A DNA stretch of 64,000 nt from Dyella sp. BiH032 (GTDB lineage Bacteria; Pseudomonadota; Gammaproteobacteria; Xanthomonadales; Rhodanobacteraceae): the NCBI RefSeq assembly GCF_031954525.1, contig NZ_CP134867.1, forward strand, positions 2,728,001 to 2,792,000, given 5' to 3'. The notes below the pieces were generated by a model, which had not been told where the DNA came from, made no database searches, and was given only the letters and a program-made list of their open reading frames with translations. Shown here in pieces: positions 20,719 through 29,322 of the stretch (position 1 is the stretch's first letter; the number at the start of each line of letters is the position of its first letter). The position numbers and the translations under genes are program-made.

Positions 20719-22743
20719 ATGCCTCCGCTGTCTTCGATGGATCGCCGCTCTTTTCTGCGAGGCATGGCTTTCGCAGGGGCGGCAAGTGCGCTGACGTTCC
20801 GTCCGCTTCAGGCCGCTGCCGCGCCGGCAGTAAGGGAGACGCAACAGGTGCCGTTATTTCCCCAGGCTCCCTTGGCGCCACAGCCTTTTGCACTTCTGCC
20901 GACAGGTTCGATCAAAGCGAGCGGCTGGTTGCTGCGGCAGCTGCAGATTCAGGCGGACGGCCTCAGTGGTCATCTCGACGAATTCTGGCCCATCGTGGGG
21001 CCCGAAAGCGGGTGGCTGGGAGGGAAGGGCGAGTCCTGGGAGGATGGTCCATATTTCCTCGATGGCCTGGTTCCGCTGGCATGGCAGCTGGGTTCGCCTA
21101 AGCTCAAGGCAAAGGCGATGCGTTTCATCGACTGGACGCTGGATCATCCCTGGGAAAACGGCATGTTCGGCCCGCGCGGCAACGACGACTGGTGGCCGCG
21201 CATGGTGATGCTCAAGGTGCTTACGCAGTATCAGGAGCTCACCGGCGATGCTCGCGTCGTGCCGCTGATGACGCGGTATTTCCATTACCAGCTGCAGGCC
21301 CTGCCGGCGCGGCCGCTGCGCGATTGGGGTCGCATGCGATGGCAGGATGAGCTGCTTTCCGTTCTGTGGCTGTATCAACGCACTCGTGACCCGAAATTGC
21401 TGGAGCTTGCGCATCTGCTCAAAGAACAGGGCTACGACTGGCAAGGCATGTTTGCCCATTTCCCGTTCACGCAGAAAACCGACGCCGAAGCTCTGCGCAA
21501 GCAGGCGGGCGCATCGGATGCGTTCATGCAGGACCTCGGCCTGCAAGTGCATGGCGTCAATGTCGCGCAGTCATTGAAGGTGTCGCCGGCGTGGTCGATC
21601 GTCTCTGGCCAAGCAGTCGATCGTGAGGCCATTCATCGCCAGCTGCGGATGCTCGACACGTACCACGGCTTGCCCAATGGAATGTTTTCCGCGGACGAGC
21701 ATCTGGCTGGCCGCAGTCCGTCGCAGGGCACCGAATTGTGCACCGTGGTGGAAACCATGTTTTCGCTGGAAGTGGCACTCGCCGTGACCGGCGATGCGGG
21801 CCTGGGGGATCGCCTGGAGCGGATCGCGTTCAACGCGCTGCCTGCCGCGCTGACCGACGACATGTGGGCCCATCAATACAACCAGCAGCCCAATCAGGTC
21901 GAATGCAGCCTCCATCGCGAGCCGTGGACCACCGATGGGCCAGAATCGAACCTGTTTGGCCTGGAGCCCAACTTCCGTTGCTGTACCGCGAATTTCCATC
22001 AAGGCTGGCCAAAGTTTGCCAATAGTCTGTGGATGGCAACGGCCGACCAGGGACTGGCCGCGATGAGCTACGCGCCATGTACCGTGCACACTGCGGTGCG
22101 CGGAGTGCGGGTGGTGGTTGAGCAGGTCAGCGAATATCCGTTTCGGCAGCACGTCAGCATCACGCTGAGGCCGCAGCAGGCGGTGGCGTTTCCTTTGCGC
22201 TTGCGCATGCCGGCATGGTCGCAGGGCACACGTATCGCGGTGAACGGAAAGCCGGTGGAGGCAACGCCCGGGTTCACGACGATCGAGCGCACATGGGCGC
22301 CGGGCGACACGGTGGAGTTGACGTTCGGCGCTGCCGTCAACGTCGAACGCGGCTACAACGGTGCGCTCAGTTTCAGTCGCGGAGCCTTGGTCTACGCGCT
22401 GCCGATCAAAGAGAACTGGGTCATCTGGCGCAAGCGAGGCTTGACTCACGATTGGCAGGTGTATCCAGGCTCGCGCTGGAATATCGGCATCAAGCCGGAC
22501 GTGCAAATCGACGTAAGCGAGCATCCCGTGGCGGAAACGCCGTTCGCAGGTACCGCGCCTGCAGTGCAGTTGACCCTGCAAGGGCATTATGTGTCGGCCT
22601 GGAAGGCATCGGATGGCAATGCCGACCCCGTGCCAGCCAAGGCCGAGCCTTCGGGGGACGAAGAGGCCCCGGCCATCACTTTGGTGCCTTATGCCGGAGC
22701 CAAGTTGCGCATTGCGGCGTTCCCGGCGCTGGCGGAGCGCTGA
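20719..22743 (+). CDS. Glycoside hydrolase family 127 (DUF1680), Tat-exported; beta-L-arabinofuranosidase-like
   Basis: A 674-residue protein. A twin-arginine signal (DRRSFLRGMAFAGAASAL) opens it. The family's zinc-thiolate centre is visible as E339 and C341 (GTELCTVVE) and the C421-C422 pair (NFRCCTANFHQGWPK), matching Glu338, Cys340, Cys417 and Cys418 of the characterised enzyme HypBA1. It should cleave beta-linked L-arabinofuranose from plant glycoproteins or pectin. The start at 20719 has only a weak ribosome binding site; an in-frame ATG at 20737 (MDRRSFLRG) is an alternative. Confidence 0.87.
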   Translation: MPPLSSMDRRSFLRGMAFAGAASALTFRPLQAAAAPAVRETQQVPLFPQAPLAPQPFALLPTGSIKASGWLLRQLQIQADGLSGHLDEFWPIVGPESGWLGGKGESWEDGPYFLDGLVPLAWQLGSPKLKAKAMRFIDWTLDHPWENGMFGPRGNDDWWPRMVMLKVLTQYQELTGDARVVPLMTRYFHYQLQALPARPLRDWGRMRWQDELLSVLWLYQRTRDPKLLELAHLLKEQGYDWQGMFAHFPFTQKTDAEALRKQAGASDAFMQDLGLQVHGVNVAQSLKVSPAWSIVSGQAVDREAIHRQLRMLDTYHGLPNGMFSADEHLAGRSPSQGTELCTVVETMFSLEVALAVTGDAGLGDRLERIAFNALPAALTDDMWAHQYNQQPNQVECSLHREPWTTDGPESNLFGLEPNFRCCTANFHQGWPKFANSLWMATADQGLAAMSYAPCTVHTAVRGVRVVVEQVSEYPFRQHVSITLRPQQAVAFPLRLRMPAWSQGTRIAVNGKPVEATPGFTTIERTWAPGDTVELTFGAAVNVERGYNGALSFSRGALVYALPIKENWVIWRKRGLTHDWQVYPGSRWNIGIKPDVQIDVSEHPVAETPFAGTAPAVQLTLQGHYVSAWKASDGNADPVPAKAEPSGDEEAPAITLVPYAGAKLRIAAFPALAER

Positions 22744-22806
22744 GGCTGCATAGGTACATTCGTAATTTTACATAATATACATTATGCGCAATTTCGGCTG
22801 ACTGGC

Positions 22807-23169
22807 TCACCGCTGAAAATCAAGTCGCTGCCGTCCCGCGCAGGCCACTGGCCGACCGCTCCCGCCTGAGACTTGTGTATACGAACTCCCGTTAACCCGA
22901 ACCACCGTCCCGCCAATACATTGCTCATCAGGCTGAAGCTGTAGAACCTGGCGCCGCCGCTCCGCCGCTTCATGAGTCGCACGAGGATCAAAAGACGGAG
23001 TTGACCGTGCCGGCGTCAGCTGCTTCATCTCGCGCTGAAACTGATCAACGGCCGCCTCAATCGCCTCCGCAGCTTGCTGCTTCTCATATTCCCGGTAGGC
23101 AATGAAGCCGAAAAGCAAAAGCGCGGCGGAGGCCACGATCGATAACCCTATCTTGCTCGCACCGTCCAT
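22807..23169 (-). CDS. Small membrane-anchored protein of unknown function
   Basis: A 120-residue protein with one transmembrane helix (about residues 7-23, GLSIVASAALLLFGFIA). A charged, coiled-coil-prone stretch (YEKQQAAEAIEAAVDQFQREM) follows, then a short conserved-looking C-terminal block (LQPDEQCIGGTVVRVNGSSY) ending in Q-R-rich residues. I know of small hypothetical proteins in related bacteria with a comparable cysteine-glycine block but no assigned function. It lies between convergent GH127 and the upstream TetR gene. The ATG at 23169 is chosen because the helix follows closely. Confidence 0.65.
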   Translation of the reverse strand: MDGASKIGLSIVASAALLLFGFIAYREYEKQQAAEAIEAAVDQFQREMKQLTPARSTPSFDPRATHEAAERRRQVLQLQPDEQCIGGTVVRVNGSSYTQVSGGSGRPVACAGRQRLDFQR

Positions 23170-23319
23170 GCTGCCCCTGTGTAAAACACACAAAGCGTAA
23201 AGGCACCCGTCTCCCCCGAACAACCCTGCGGGTTGCCCGGTGAAGCCGGTGGTAGGTCACAGGCGGTGCCTGCATCGGCACTCAGCGAGCGAATCCATGG
23301 CTTGGGGTGTCGCCATGAC

Positions 23320-23916
23320 TCACGACGGATCAATCAATTGATTGAATACCCCCGTCAGCAGTTCAGCCAAATCGTGTTCGTTCGCATCCGCCAATGCCGG
23401 TAGCGCGATCATTTGCCGCATGACCTGCAGGCCGGAGATCATCGCCAGGATCAATGCCGCGCGCTCAGCTCGGTGTTTTCCGCGCAGCGCCTTGGTTGTC
23501 GTTTTCAGGTGATGAGTGGAAATCTTGTCGCGGCCGATCTCGGCGGCAAGAGGGCTGGACGCCGAATGCAGCGTGATCAGGAAGCCATCCAGCGGCGTGT
23601 CATGGGCGCGGGTCAATTTCATCAGCGCCTCCGCCAGGGCCCGGCCGGAGCTTGGTTGATCGAAGATTCCGCCGGCGATCAAGCTGCCCTGTGTCATGGT
23701 CTGTTCGATGACTTCCGCGAACAGGCGCTCCTTGGAGCCGAAATAGCGATTCACCATCATGGCCGTGACGCCGGCTTCGGCCGCGATCTCGCGCAAGCCG
23801 GCACCATCGTACCCCGAGCGCGCAAAAGCCTTGCGCGCGGAAATCAAGATCGCCTCTCGGGTGGCTTCGGCGTCACGGCGGCGTGCCGCTTCGGCAGGGT
23901 GCGCAGGTTTCTTCAT
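23320..23916 (-). CDS. TetR-family transcriptional repressor
   Basis: A 198-residue repressor. The helix-turn-helix is clear ([48 protein letters not shown]), followed by a helical ligand domain. It is divergent from the NAD-dependent reductase at 24025. Two near-identical palindromes in the 108-bp gap (23924-23939 and 23958-23973) are its probable operators, so it likely represses both itself and the reductase. Confidence 0.92.
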   Translation of the reverse strand: MKKPAHPAEAARRRDAEATREAILISARKAFARSGYDGAGLREIAAEAGVTAMMVNRYFGSKERLFAEVIEQTMTQGSLIAGGIFDQPSSGRALAEALMKLTRAHDTPLDGFLITLHSASSPLAAEIGRDKISTHHLKTTTKALRGKHRAERAALILAMISGLQVMRQMIALPALADANEHDLAELLTGVFNQLIDPS

Positions 23917-23923
23917 GGCTCAA

Positions 23924-23939
23924 GTATACACGTGTAGAC
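23924..23939. promoter_or_regulatory. TetR operator 1 (imperfect palindrome)
   Basis: GTATACACGTGTAGAC is a 16-bp palindrome with one mismatched pair. It lies 8 bp upstream of the TetR start codon and has the same half-site, GTATACA, as operator 2. Confidence 0.7.
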
Positions 23940-23957
23940 AATTGGCGACGAATAGAA

Positions 23958-23973
23958 GTATACATATGTATAC
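23958..23973. promoter_or_regulatory. TetR operator 2 (perfect palindrome)
   Basis: GTATACATATGTATAC is a perfect 16-bp palindrome whose centre is 34 bp from that of operator 1, between the divergent regulator and reductase genes. Confidence 0.75.
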
Positions 23974-24024
23974 AAACTCGCTTGTATCGCTCCCTCGGGG
24001 CGAGGTGGGTCGGAGAATCCGTAT

Positions 24025-25068
24025 ATGAGTTCGAGGGTTTTGGTTACCGGCGGCACAGGTTTTATCGCGCAACACTGCATGCTTGCATTGCTTGAAGCCG
24101 GCTACCAGGTGCGCACTACGGTGCGCGATCTGGCCCGTCAAGACGAGGTGTTGGCTCAATTGCGGGCAGCCGGCGCCGAACCGGGAGAGCGTCTGTCATT
24201 TGCCTTGGCCGACCTGCGCTCCGACCAAGGCTGGGCGGACGCCGCTGCCGGGTGCGCGTACGTACTGCACAGCGCCTCCCCTACTCCGACGGGCACGCAG
24301 ACTTCCGAAGACGACTGGATACGCCCGGCGGTGGACGGGAATCTGCGGGTGCTGCGTGCTGCTCGCGATGCGCGCGTCAGACGAGTCGTTCTCACGTCCG
24401 CATTCGGCGCGATCTGCGCCGGGCACGGCAAGATGGACAGACCCTTCGACGAGACGGACTGGAGCGATTTGACTGCCAGCAACATCTGGCCTTACCAGAA
24501 ATCCAAGACGCTCGCCGAGCGAGCGGCGTGGGAATTTATTGCCCGTGAGGGAGAAGGTCTGGAGCTGGCTGCAGTGAATCCAACCGCCGTGCTCGGCCCC
24601 GTGCTGGGGCCGGATTACTCGCACTCCATCCGGCTGATCAAGCACATGCTCGAGGGACAGCCCGGTTGCCCGAAGATCAATTGCGGTTTCGTGGACGTGC
24701 GCGATGTGGCAGATCTTCACTTGCGTGCGATGACTCATCCTTCTGCCAAGGGTGAGCGCTTCCTGGCGATTTCCGGCAACAGCCTCTGGTTGTCCGAGGT
24801 TGCAGGTGTGCTCAAGAAAAGCATGGGCCCTTACGCACGCAAGGTGAGCGCGCGAACGCTGCCTAACTGGTTGGTTCGCCTGGGGGCATTTAAGGATCCG
24901 GCGTTGCGAGGCTCCATTCCGCTGCTGGGTCGCCACATGAACGCTACCAGTGAAAAGGCGAAGCGCATGCTTGGCTGGTCCCCGCGCCCGCGAGAGGAAG
25001 CGATTGTGGCGGCCGCAGAAAGCCTGATTCGCCTTGGTTTGGTCAAGGGCGCGACGAGGGCGTCATAG
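24025..25068 (+). CDS. NAD(P)-dependent epimerase/dihydroflavonol-4-reductase-like oxidoreductase
   Basis: A 347-residue extended short-chain dehydrogenase. The Rossmann motif is VLVTGGTGFIAQHCM at the N-terminus, and NADP-type recognition is suggested by TTVRDLAR. The catalytic Tyr-x3-Lys is in WPYQKSKTLAE near residue 158, with Ser in LTSAFGA. It resembles dihydroflavonol reductase/cinnamoyl-CoA reductase-type enzymes that reduce small carbonyl compounds. The substrate is unknown. Expression is probably induced by relief of the divergent TetR repressor. Confidence 0.87.
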   Translation: MSSRVLVTGGTGFIAQHCMLALLEAGYQVRTTVRDLARQDEVLAQLRAAGAEPGERLSFALADLRSDQGWADAAAGCAYVLHSASPTPTGTQTSEDDWIRPAVDGNLRVLRAARDARVRRVVLTSAFGAICAGHGKMDRPFDETDWSDLTASNIWPYQKSKTLAERAAWEFIAREGEGLELAAVNPTAVLGPVLGPDYSHSIRLIKHMLEGQPGCPKINCGFVDVRDVADLHLRAMTHPSAKGERFLAISGNSLWLSEVAGVLKKSMGPYARKVSARTLPNWLVRLGAFKDPALRGSIPLLGRHMNATSEKAKRMLGWSPRPREEAIVAAAESLIRLGLVKGATRAS

Positions 25069-25332
25069 CCAGCCGCAAGCGCATCTTCGCCCTTGTCCTT
25101 ATCCTGCGTCCATCGGTTGCTTTTCTTGCTGTGGCCGCGTTCGCGCGATGGTGATGCCGGCGTTTGCAACCTACCGCTTGCAACCCACTGGGGTGCTACG
25201 AATTGCCTGACTGTCCCCAAACCTCGGCTTCCATCGCCTCGCCCGTGCGAGCGACTCCCCTCTTCCGCCCTGGCACTCCCGTCGGGCAGCTGAGCCATAG
25301 CCATAAGCCAGTCGGCCAGCTGCTCCGGCCCA

Positions 25333-26217
25333 CTAACTCGCTGCCTTCAATGCGGCTCCGAGGAAGCGTTCGACAATCTCGGGCAGCATCGGCTCGATAG
25401 GGAGCGTGTAGTGGGTGGTGTTCGGCAAGATGGCGAACTCGTTGGCGGGCCGCAGGGAGCCATCGATCCCGGCATCGCGCCGGCCACCGCCCAGTGCCTT
25501 CCAGAACGCGACCATATGTTCGGGGCGAATGGCGTCGGCATCGGCAAAGACCAGCAGCGTGCGTGCCTGAAGCTTGGCGACGTCGGCGCTCCAGTCGAAA
25601 GGACGTTTAGTCATGTCGCCGACTTTCCGGAAGAGCTTGGTCCAATCGACATCGGGATAGGCCGCCCCTAGCGGCGATGCCTTGACGCTAGGGCCGAGTG
25701 TGGCGGAGTTGGCTTCCAACTGCTGGAAGGCCGTCACCACCTCGGGATAAAAACCGTCCTGGCTCATTGCCGCGGATATAAGCACGAGTCGGTCGACCAC
25801 GGCCGGATGGCGGATGGCGGTCTGCAGCGCGACGCTGGAGCCCAGCGAGTAGCCCATGACGTCGGCCTTGCCGAGTTTCAGATGGCCAATCAGGGCTGCG
25901 ATGTCCTCGCCCATCGTTTCGCCGCGCAGTGGCCTATCAGTGTCTGGCGTGCGCCCGTGTGCCTGAAGATGGACCGCGATCACCTGCCGGTTCCTGGCCA
26001 GCCGGGCCAGATTGTTGCCGAAGCTGTCCGGGTTGATGCCGCCGTGAAGAAGAATGAGTGGCTTGCCAGTGCCGTGCACGCTGTAGAAAAGATGCTGGCC
26101 ATTGACGTCGGCGAAATTCTCGCTCGCCATGGCGAGGGGTTTCTTGGCTTGAACGGGAAGTGCAGCGGTCAGCACCGCGGCGGCTACGGCAGTCTTCAGG
26201 AAATCACGTCTGAACAT
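25333..26217 (-). CDS. Tat-exported alpha/beta hydrolase
   Basis: A 294-residue protein starting with a twin-arginine signal (FRRDFLKTAVAAAVLTAALP). The hydrolase core has LILLHGGINPDSFGNNLARL (oxyanion region), the nucleophile elbow DVMGYSLGSSVAL (Ser near 127), an acid residue in LVFADADAIRPEH and the catalytic His in ILPNTTHYTLP. GGAGGG upstream of the ATG at 26217 supports the start. It looks like a peroxidase/esterase-type hydrolase of unknown substrate. The 264 bp between it and the reductase end at 25068 show no further gene. Confidence 0.85.
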   Translation of the reverse strand: MFRRDFLKTAVAAAVLTAALPVQAKKPLAMASENFADVNGQHLFYSVHGTGKPLILLHGGINPDSFGNNLARLARNRQVIAVHLQAHGRTPDTDRPLRGETMGEDIAALIGHLKLGKADVMGYSLGSSVALQTAIRHPAVVDRLVLISAAMSQDGFYPEVVTAFQQLEANSATLGPSVKASPLGAAYPDVDWTKLFRKVGDMTKRPFDWSADVAKLQARTLLVFADADAIRPEHMVAFWKALGGGRRDAGIDGSLRPANEFAILPNTTHYTLPIEPMLPEIVERFLGAALKAAS

Positions 26218-26368
26218 ATCGCCCTCCTCTCATGCGCTTCGCGCGATCGCAATTAGCAGCCACGATCACATTTGCTCGGGAACGCTGCCCACGTCGTCCA
26301 TGCCTCCCTGGTTTTGGCGAAGCATGGCGACACGGACCTGCCCAGCCAAACCTGCACTTCCGATACCG

Positions 26369-27355
26369 TCAAGACCTCCATTCCGCGGTGTAGGCGAATC
26401 GCGTGGGCCGTAACGACATGTATTGCGCCACGCGCGGTCGCTGCGCGCGATTGGGGCTGCTTCCATGTGGCAGCAGGTGATGCCAGATGATCATGTCGCC
26501 GCGCCGCGCGGCGATCGGTTTCATGGTGAGCGTGTTCCGCGCATGATCGTGCAGCATCACTCCGGGAGGCACGCTTTGCAGCCAAGGCTTCAGCGTGCGA
26601 TGAAACCCTGGCACGCAGCTGAAAGCCCCCTGGTCCTCATCGACGTCAACCAGGTACAGGATGCCCTGCAATTCCAGGCAATGCGGCTCGGCGAGCGTGG
26701 CGTCCCAGTGCAGGTGCGGCCCCGGGAACGGCCAGTCCTGGCGTTCCGGCGGATTGAACCCGCCCTGGTCGACGGTCACCCAGAGGTCTTCGCGTCCCCA
26801 TAGCTGCGCATGCGCCTTGTGGATGCGAGGTGCGCGGCGGTTGGCTACCAGGGCCGGATGTCGCAGCAGCGGTACCCAGATGGAATGGCCCAGCGAGGTG
26901 CGATACCAGGATTCCGGGTTGTTCCGGTCCATGCCCAGGAAATCATAAATGGCCGTCTCCGCGCGCTCCGCTGCTTCCGATGTGATCGCCTGGCGCAGGA
27001 TGACGTAGCCATGCTCGTCCCAGTGCGCGAGGTCGTCCGCGCTCAGACCTTCGACGCCATCGAGGCTGCCTACTTCAGCGCCGACGGCTTCGCCGGCCAG
27101 TGCATGCCGCAGGCGATCCAGCGAAGCCTCGTCCAGTTCGCCGCCGTTGCGTTCTCGCACCCAGGCTTCGAACTGTGCGAACGCGGGCTTCTCGTGGTGC
27201 AGGTAGCGAAGGGTTTCCAGTACGTTGAGGCGCAGGCCGGCCAACAGCGTCTTTACCAGGTCCTGCGGCAAAGGCGCGACCGATCCCGGGGCGCATGCGC
27301 TGGCCCAGTAGGTGTGCAGTTCCTCGATACCCAGGCTCGATGTCGTCTCAGCCAT
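26369..27355 (-). CDS. Phytanoyl-CoA dioxygenase family (PhyH) protein
   Basis: A 328-residue Fe(II)/2-oxoglutarate-dependent dioxygenase. An N-terminal helical extension (residues 1-110) precedes the double-stranded beta-helix. The iron ligands are the His-x-Asp in GPHLHWDATLAE and the distal His in WHHLLPHGSSPNRAQRPR, where Arg is the likely 2-oxoglutarate contact. GGGGAG four bases before the ATG at 27355 supports the start. The substrate is unknown. It lies about 2 kb from the terpene cluster, beyond a divergent efflux pump, so a role in tailoring is possible but not shown. Confidence 0.82.
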   Translation of the reverse strand: MAETTSSLGIEELHTYWASACAPGSVAPLPQDLVKTLLAGLRLNVLETLRYLHHEKPAFAQFEAWVRERNGGELDEASLDRLRHALAGEAVGAEVGSLDGVEGLSADDLAHWDEHGYVILRQAITSEAAERAETAIYDFLGMDRNNPESWYRTSLGHSIWVPLLRHPALVANRRAPRIHKAHAQLWGREDLWVTVDQGGFNPPERQDWPFPGPHLHWDATLAEPHCLELQGILYLVDVDEDQGAFSCVPGFHRTLKPWLQSVPPGVMLHDHARNTLTMKPIAARRGDMIIWHHLLPHGSSPNRAQRPRVAQYMSLRPTRFAYTAEWRS

Positions 27356-27438
27356 CGCGCTCCCCGCTGCATGACGTTTCGCCGGGACGAGTGCCTGCGG
27401 CGCTGCGCGGCATCATGAGCTGTTTCGGGCTGACGGAG

Positions 27439-27469
27439 AAGGGGGGGCATGATGCCCTCCCCCCCTTTT
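27439..27469 (+). terminator. Strong hairpin with T run in a divergent intergenic region
   Basis: A run of seven Gs plus CAT (27441-27450) pairs with ATGCCC and the following C-rich run, and TTTT ends it (27466-27469). It looks like an intrinsic terminator on the plus strand, yet no gene ends here; the PhyH gene reads away and the MFS gene begins 135 bp later. It may be a transcript attenuator in the MFS leader or the end of an unseen small RNA. Confidence 0.5.
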
Positions 27470-27603
27470 GCGTTGAGAACACAAGTCGCCGGCTTTGCAG
27501 GTTTCATCGGTTCGCGTGACAGCCATCCGCCTCGCCCATCACGAACTTCTTGACCTGGCCGGAGTAAGGTCCCTTGCGTCGAGACCGTGATGAGGTCAGA
27601 GCC

Positions 27604-29187
27604 ATGATTGGAAAGCCTTCCTGTGAAGAAGGGATCATTCTCAGTGGCGTACTTGCGGAGCCTTGTTCGGTTGCGTCACGAAGGTGGACGCTGGTGGTTG
27701 CGATTCTTGGATCCAGCCTGGCCTTCATCGACGGAACGGTGGTCAACGTTGCCCTTCCCGCAATCCAGCAGGCTTTTGGATCCACCACCTCCGAAGCGCA
27801 GTGGGTCATGGAGTCCTACGCGCTGTTTCTCGCATCGCTACTGCTGGTTGGCGGCGTACTTGGCGATCGTTTCGGCCGCAAGCGCATCTTCATTCTGGGC
27901 GCGATCGTTTTCACCCTCGCGTCCATCGGTTGCTCGCTATCCATGACTATTGGGGCATTGATTGCCGCACGGGCAATTCAGGGGGTTGGCGCGGCGCTCC
28001 TGGTGCCAGGCAGTCTTGCCTTGATCAGTGCCACCTATCCGGCATCGGAGCGCGGCGCCGCCATCGGCACCTGGTCTGGCTTCACCGGCATCACCGCCGC
28101 TGTCGGCCCCGTTATCGGGGGCTTTCTCGTCGACCATTACGCTTGGACATGGGCCTTCCTAGTCAATGTGCCTCTTGGCCTTCTGTTGCTGGCGATAGGC
28201 GTCGTGAAAGTGCCGGAGAGCAAAGCCAATAAGACAGTTGGGCAGATCGATTACCTTGGCGCAGGTTTGGTCACGATCGGGTTGGCCGGGGTGGTTTATG
28301 CCTTCATCGAGGCCCCGAACCAAGGCTGGGGCGCCTTGCCGGTCTATGGGAGCCTTGCCATCGGCATCGCCGCGATGTTGCTTTTCATTCGGGTCGAAGC
28401 GAGGGCCATGTCTCCCATGCTTCCCTTGCAGCTTTTTCGCGATCGCAGCTTTACAGGAGCGAATCTGCTGACCCTGATGCTCTACGCCGCGCTCGGCGGC
28501 ACCCTTTTCTTTCTTCCGCTGAATCTCATTCAGGTGCAGGGCTATAGCGCAACGGGAGCGGGGTCGGCGCTCCTTCCCTTCATTGCCATCATGTTCATTC
28601 TGTCGCGCTGGGCGGGAGGCCTGGTTGATCGATTCGGTGCCCGGCTGCCGCTGGTTCTGGGCCCGCTCGTCGCTGCGGCAGGATTTGCCTTGTTTGCGCC
28701 AATCTCCGTGGGTGGCGGCTACTGGACGACTTTTTTTCCGGCCATCTGCGTGCTTGGCTTGGGCATGAGTATCACTGTCGCGCCATTGACGACGACGGTA
28801 ATGAACGCGGCAGGCATGGAGTGGGCTGGCACAGCTTCCGGCATCAACAACGCCATATCGCGTGCCGCAGCGTTGCTGGCTATCGCTCTGTTCGGCTTCG
28901 CGATGAACATGGCTTTTAATGCGCGACTGGATGCCGAGCTGGGAAGGCTGGATCTCCCCGCTGACGTGATTTCCACTGTCGTGGCCCAGCGCCAGAAGCT
29001 TGCCGGCATCAGCCTTCCCGGCCATCAGGCCGAGGCCACCACGGCAGCCTTGAAGCATGCCATCGATGCGTCCTTTGTCTCCGGCTTTCGCCTGGTGATG
29101 CTGATTTCCGCCGCACTGTCGTTGCTGAGCGCGGGCGCTGCGTGGTTCTTCATTCCAGGAAAAGCGGGCGACTCATCGCCCGAATAA
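27604..29187 (+). CDS. MFS drug efflux transporter (14-helix EmrB/QacA type)
   Basis: A 527-residue integral membrane protein with about 14 hydrophobic segments. The DHA2 signature appears near the start (SSLAFIDGTVVNVALPAIQQ) and motif A as GVLGDRFGRKRIF; motif C is in GSLALISATYPASERG and TGITAAVGPVIGGF. It exports hydrophobic compounds with proton antiport. Its 3' end converges on the terpene cluster, 135 bp from the nearest Rieske gene, so it could export the terpenoid, although it is on the opposite strand. The ATG at 27604 is chosen over an upstream in-frame TTG. Confidence 0.88.
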   Translation: MIGKPSCEEGIILSGVLAEPCSVASRRWTLVVAILGSSLAFIDGTVVNVALPAIQQAFGSTTSEAQWVMESYALFLASLLLVGGVLGDRFGRKRIFILGAIVFTLASIGCSLSMTIGALIAARAIQGVGAALLVPGSLALISATYPASERGAAIGTWSGFTGITAAVGPVIGGFLVDHYAWTWAFLVNVPLGLLLLAIGVVKVPESKANKTVGQIDYLGAGLVTIGLAGVVYAFIEAPNQGWGALPVYGSLAIGIAAMLLFIRVEARAMSPMLPLQLFRDRSFTGANLLTLMLYAALGGTLFFLPLNLIQVQGYSATGAGSALLPFIAIMFILSRWAGGLVDRFGARLPLVLGPLVAAAGFALFAPISVGGGYWTTFFPAICVLGLGMSITVAPLTTTVMNAAGMEWAGTASGINNAISRAAALLAIALFGFAMNMAFNARLDAELGRLDLPADVISTVVAQRQKLAGISLPGHQAEATTAALKHAIDASFVSGFRLVMLISAALSLLSAGAAWFFIPGKAGDSSPE

Positions 29188-29193
29188 GACGAA

Positions 29194-29231
29194 ATCGCCG
29201 GCCCCCGCGGGCGTATGGCATCGCCGGCGAT
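29194..29231. terminator. Hairpin between convergent MFS and Rieske genes
   Basis: A 9-bp perfect inverted repeat ATCGCCGGC (29194-29202) / GCCGGCGAT (29223-29231) lies in the 135-bp convergent gap. It is likely a bidirectional terminator bounding the terpene cluster. Confidence 0.55.
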
Positions 29232-29322
29232 CGTCTGGGAGGCCCGCAATTTTCAGTTGTCGCTCAAATTGCATGAGGCCGGATTCATCGAGATCGACTG
29301 CCTCCCGCAACCTAGAATCCGC

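Noticed and set aside
22758..22796. AT-rich patch between the GH127 gene and the small membrane protein, considered as an attachment site
   Set aside because: No integrase, tRNA or flanking direct repeat is present; it may simply be a terminator-like spacer.
23330..23345. Perfect palindrome TCAATCAATTGATTGA
   Set aside because: It lies inside the last codons of the TetR gene, not in a promoter, and is built from simple TCAA/TTGA words.
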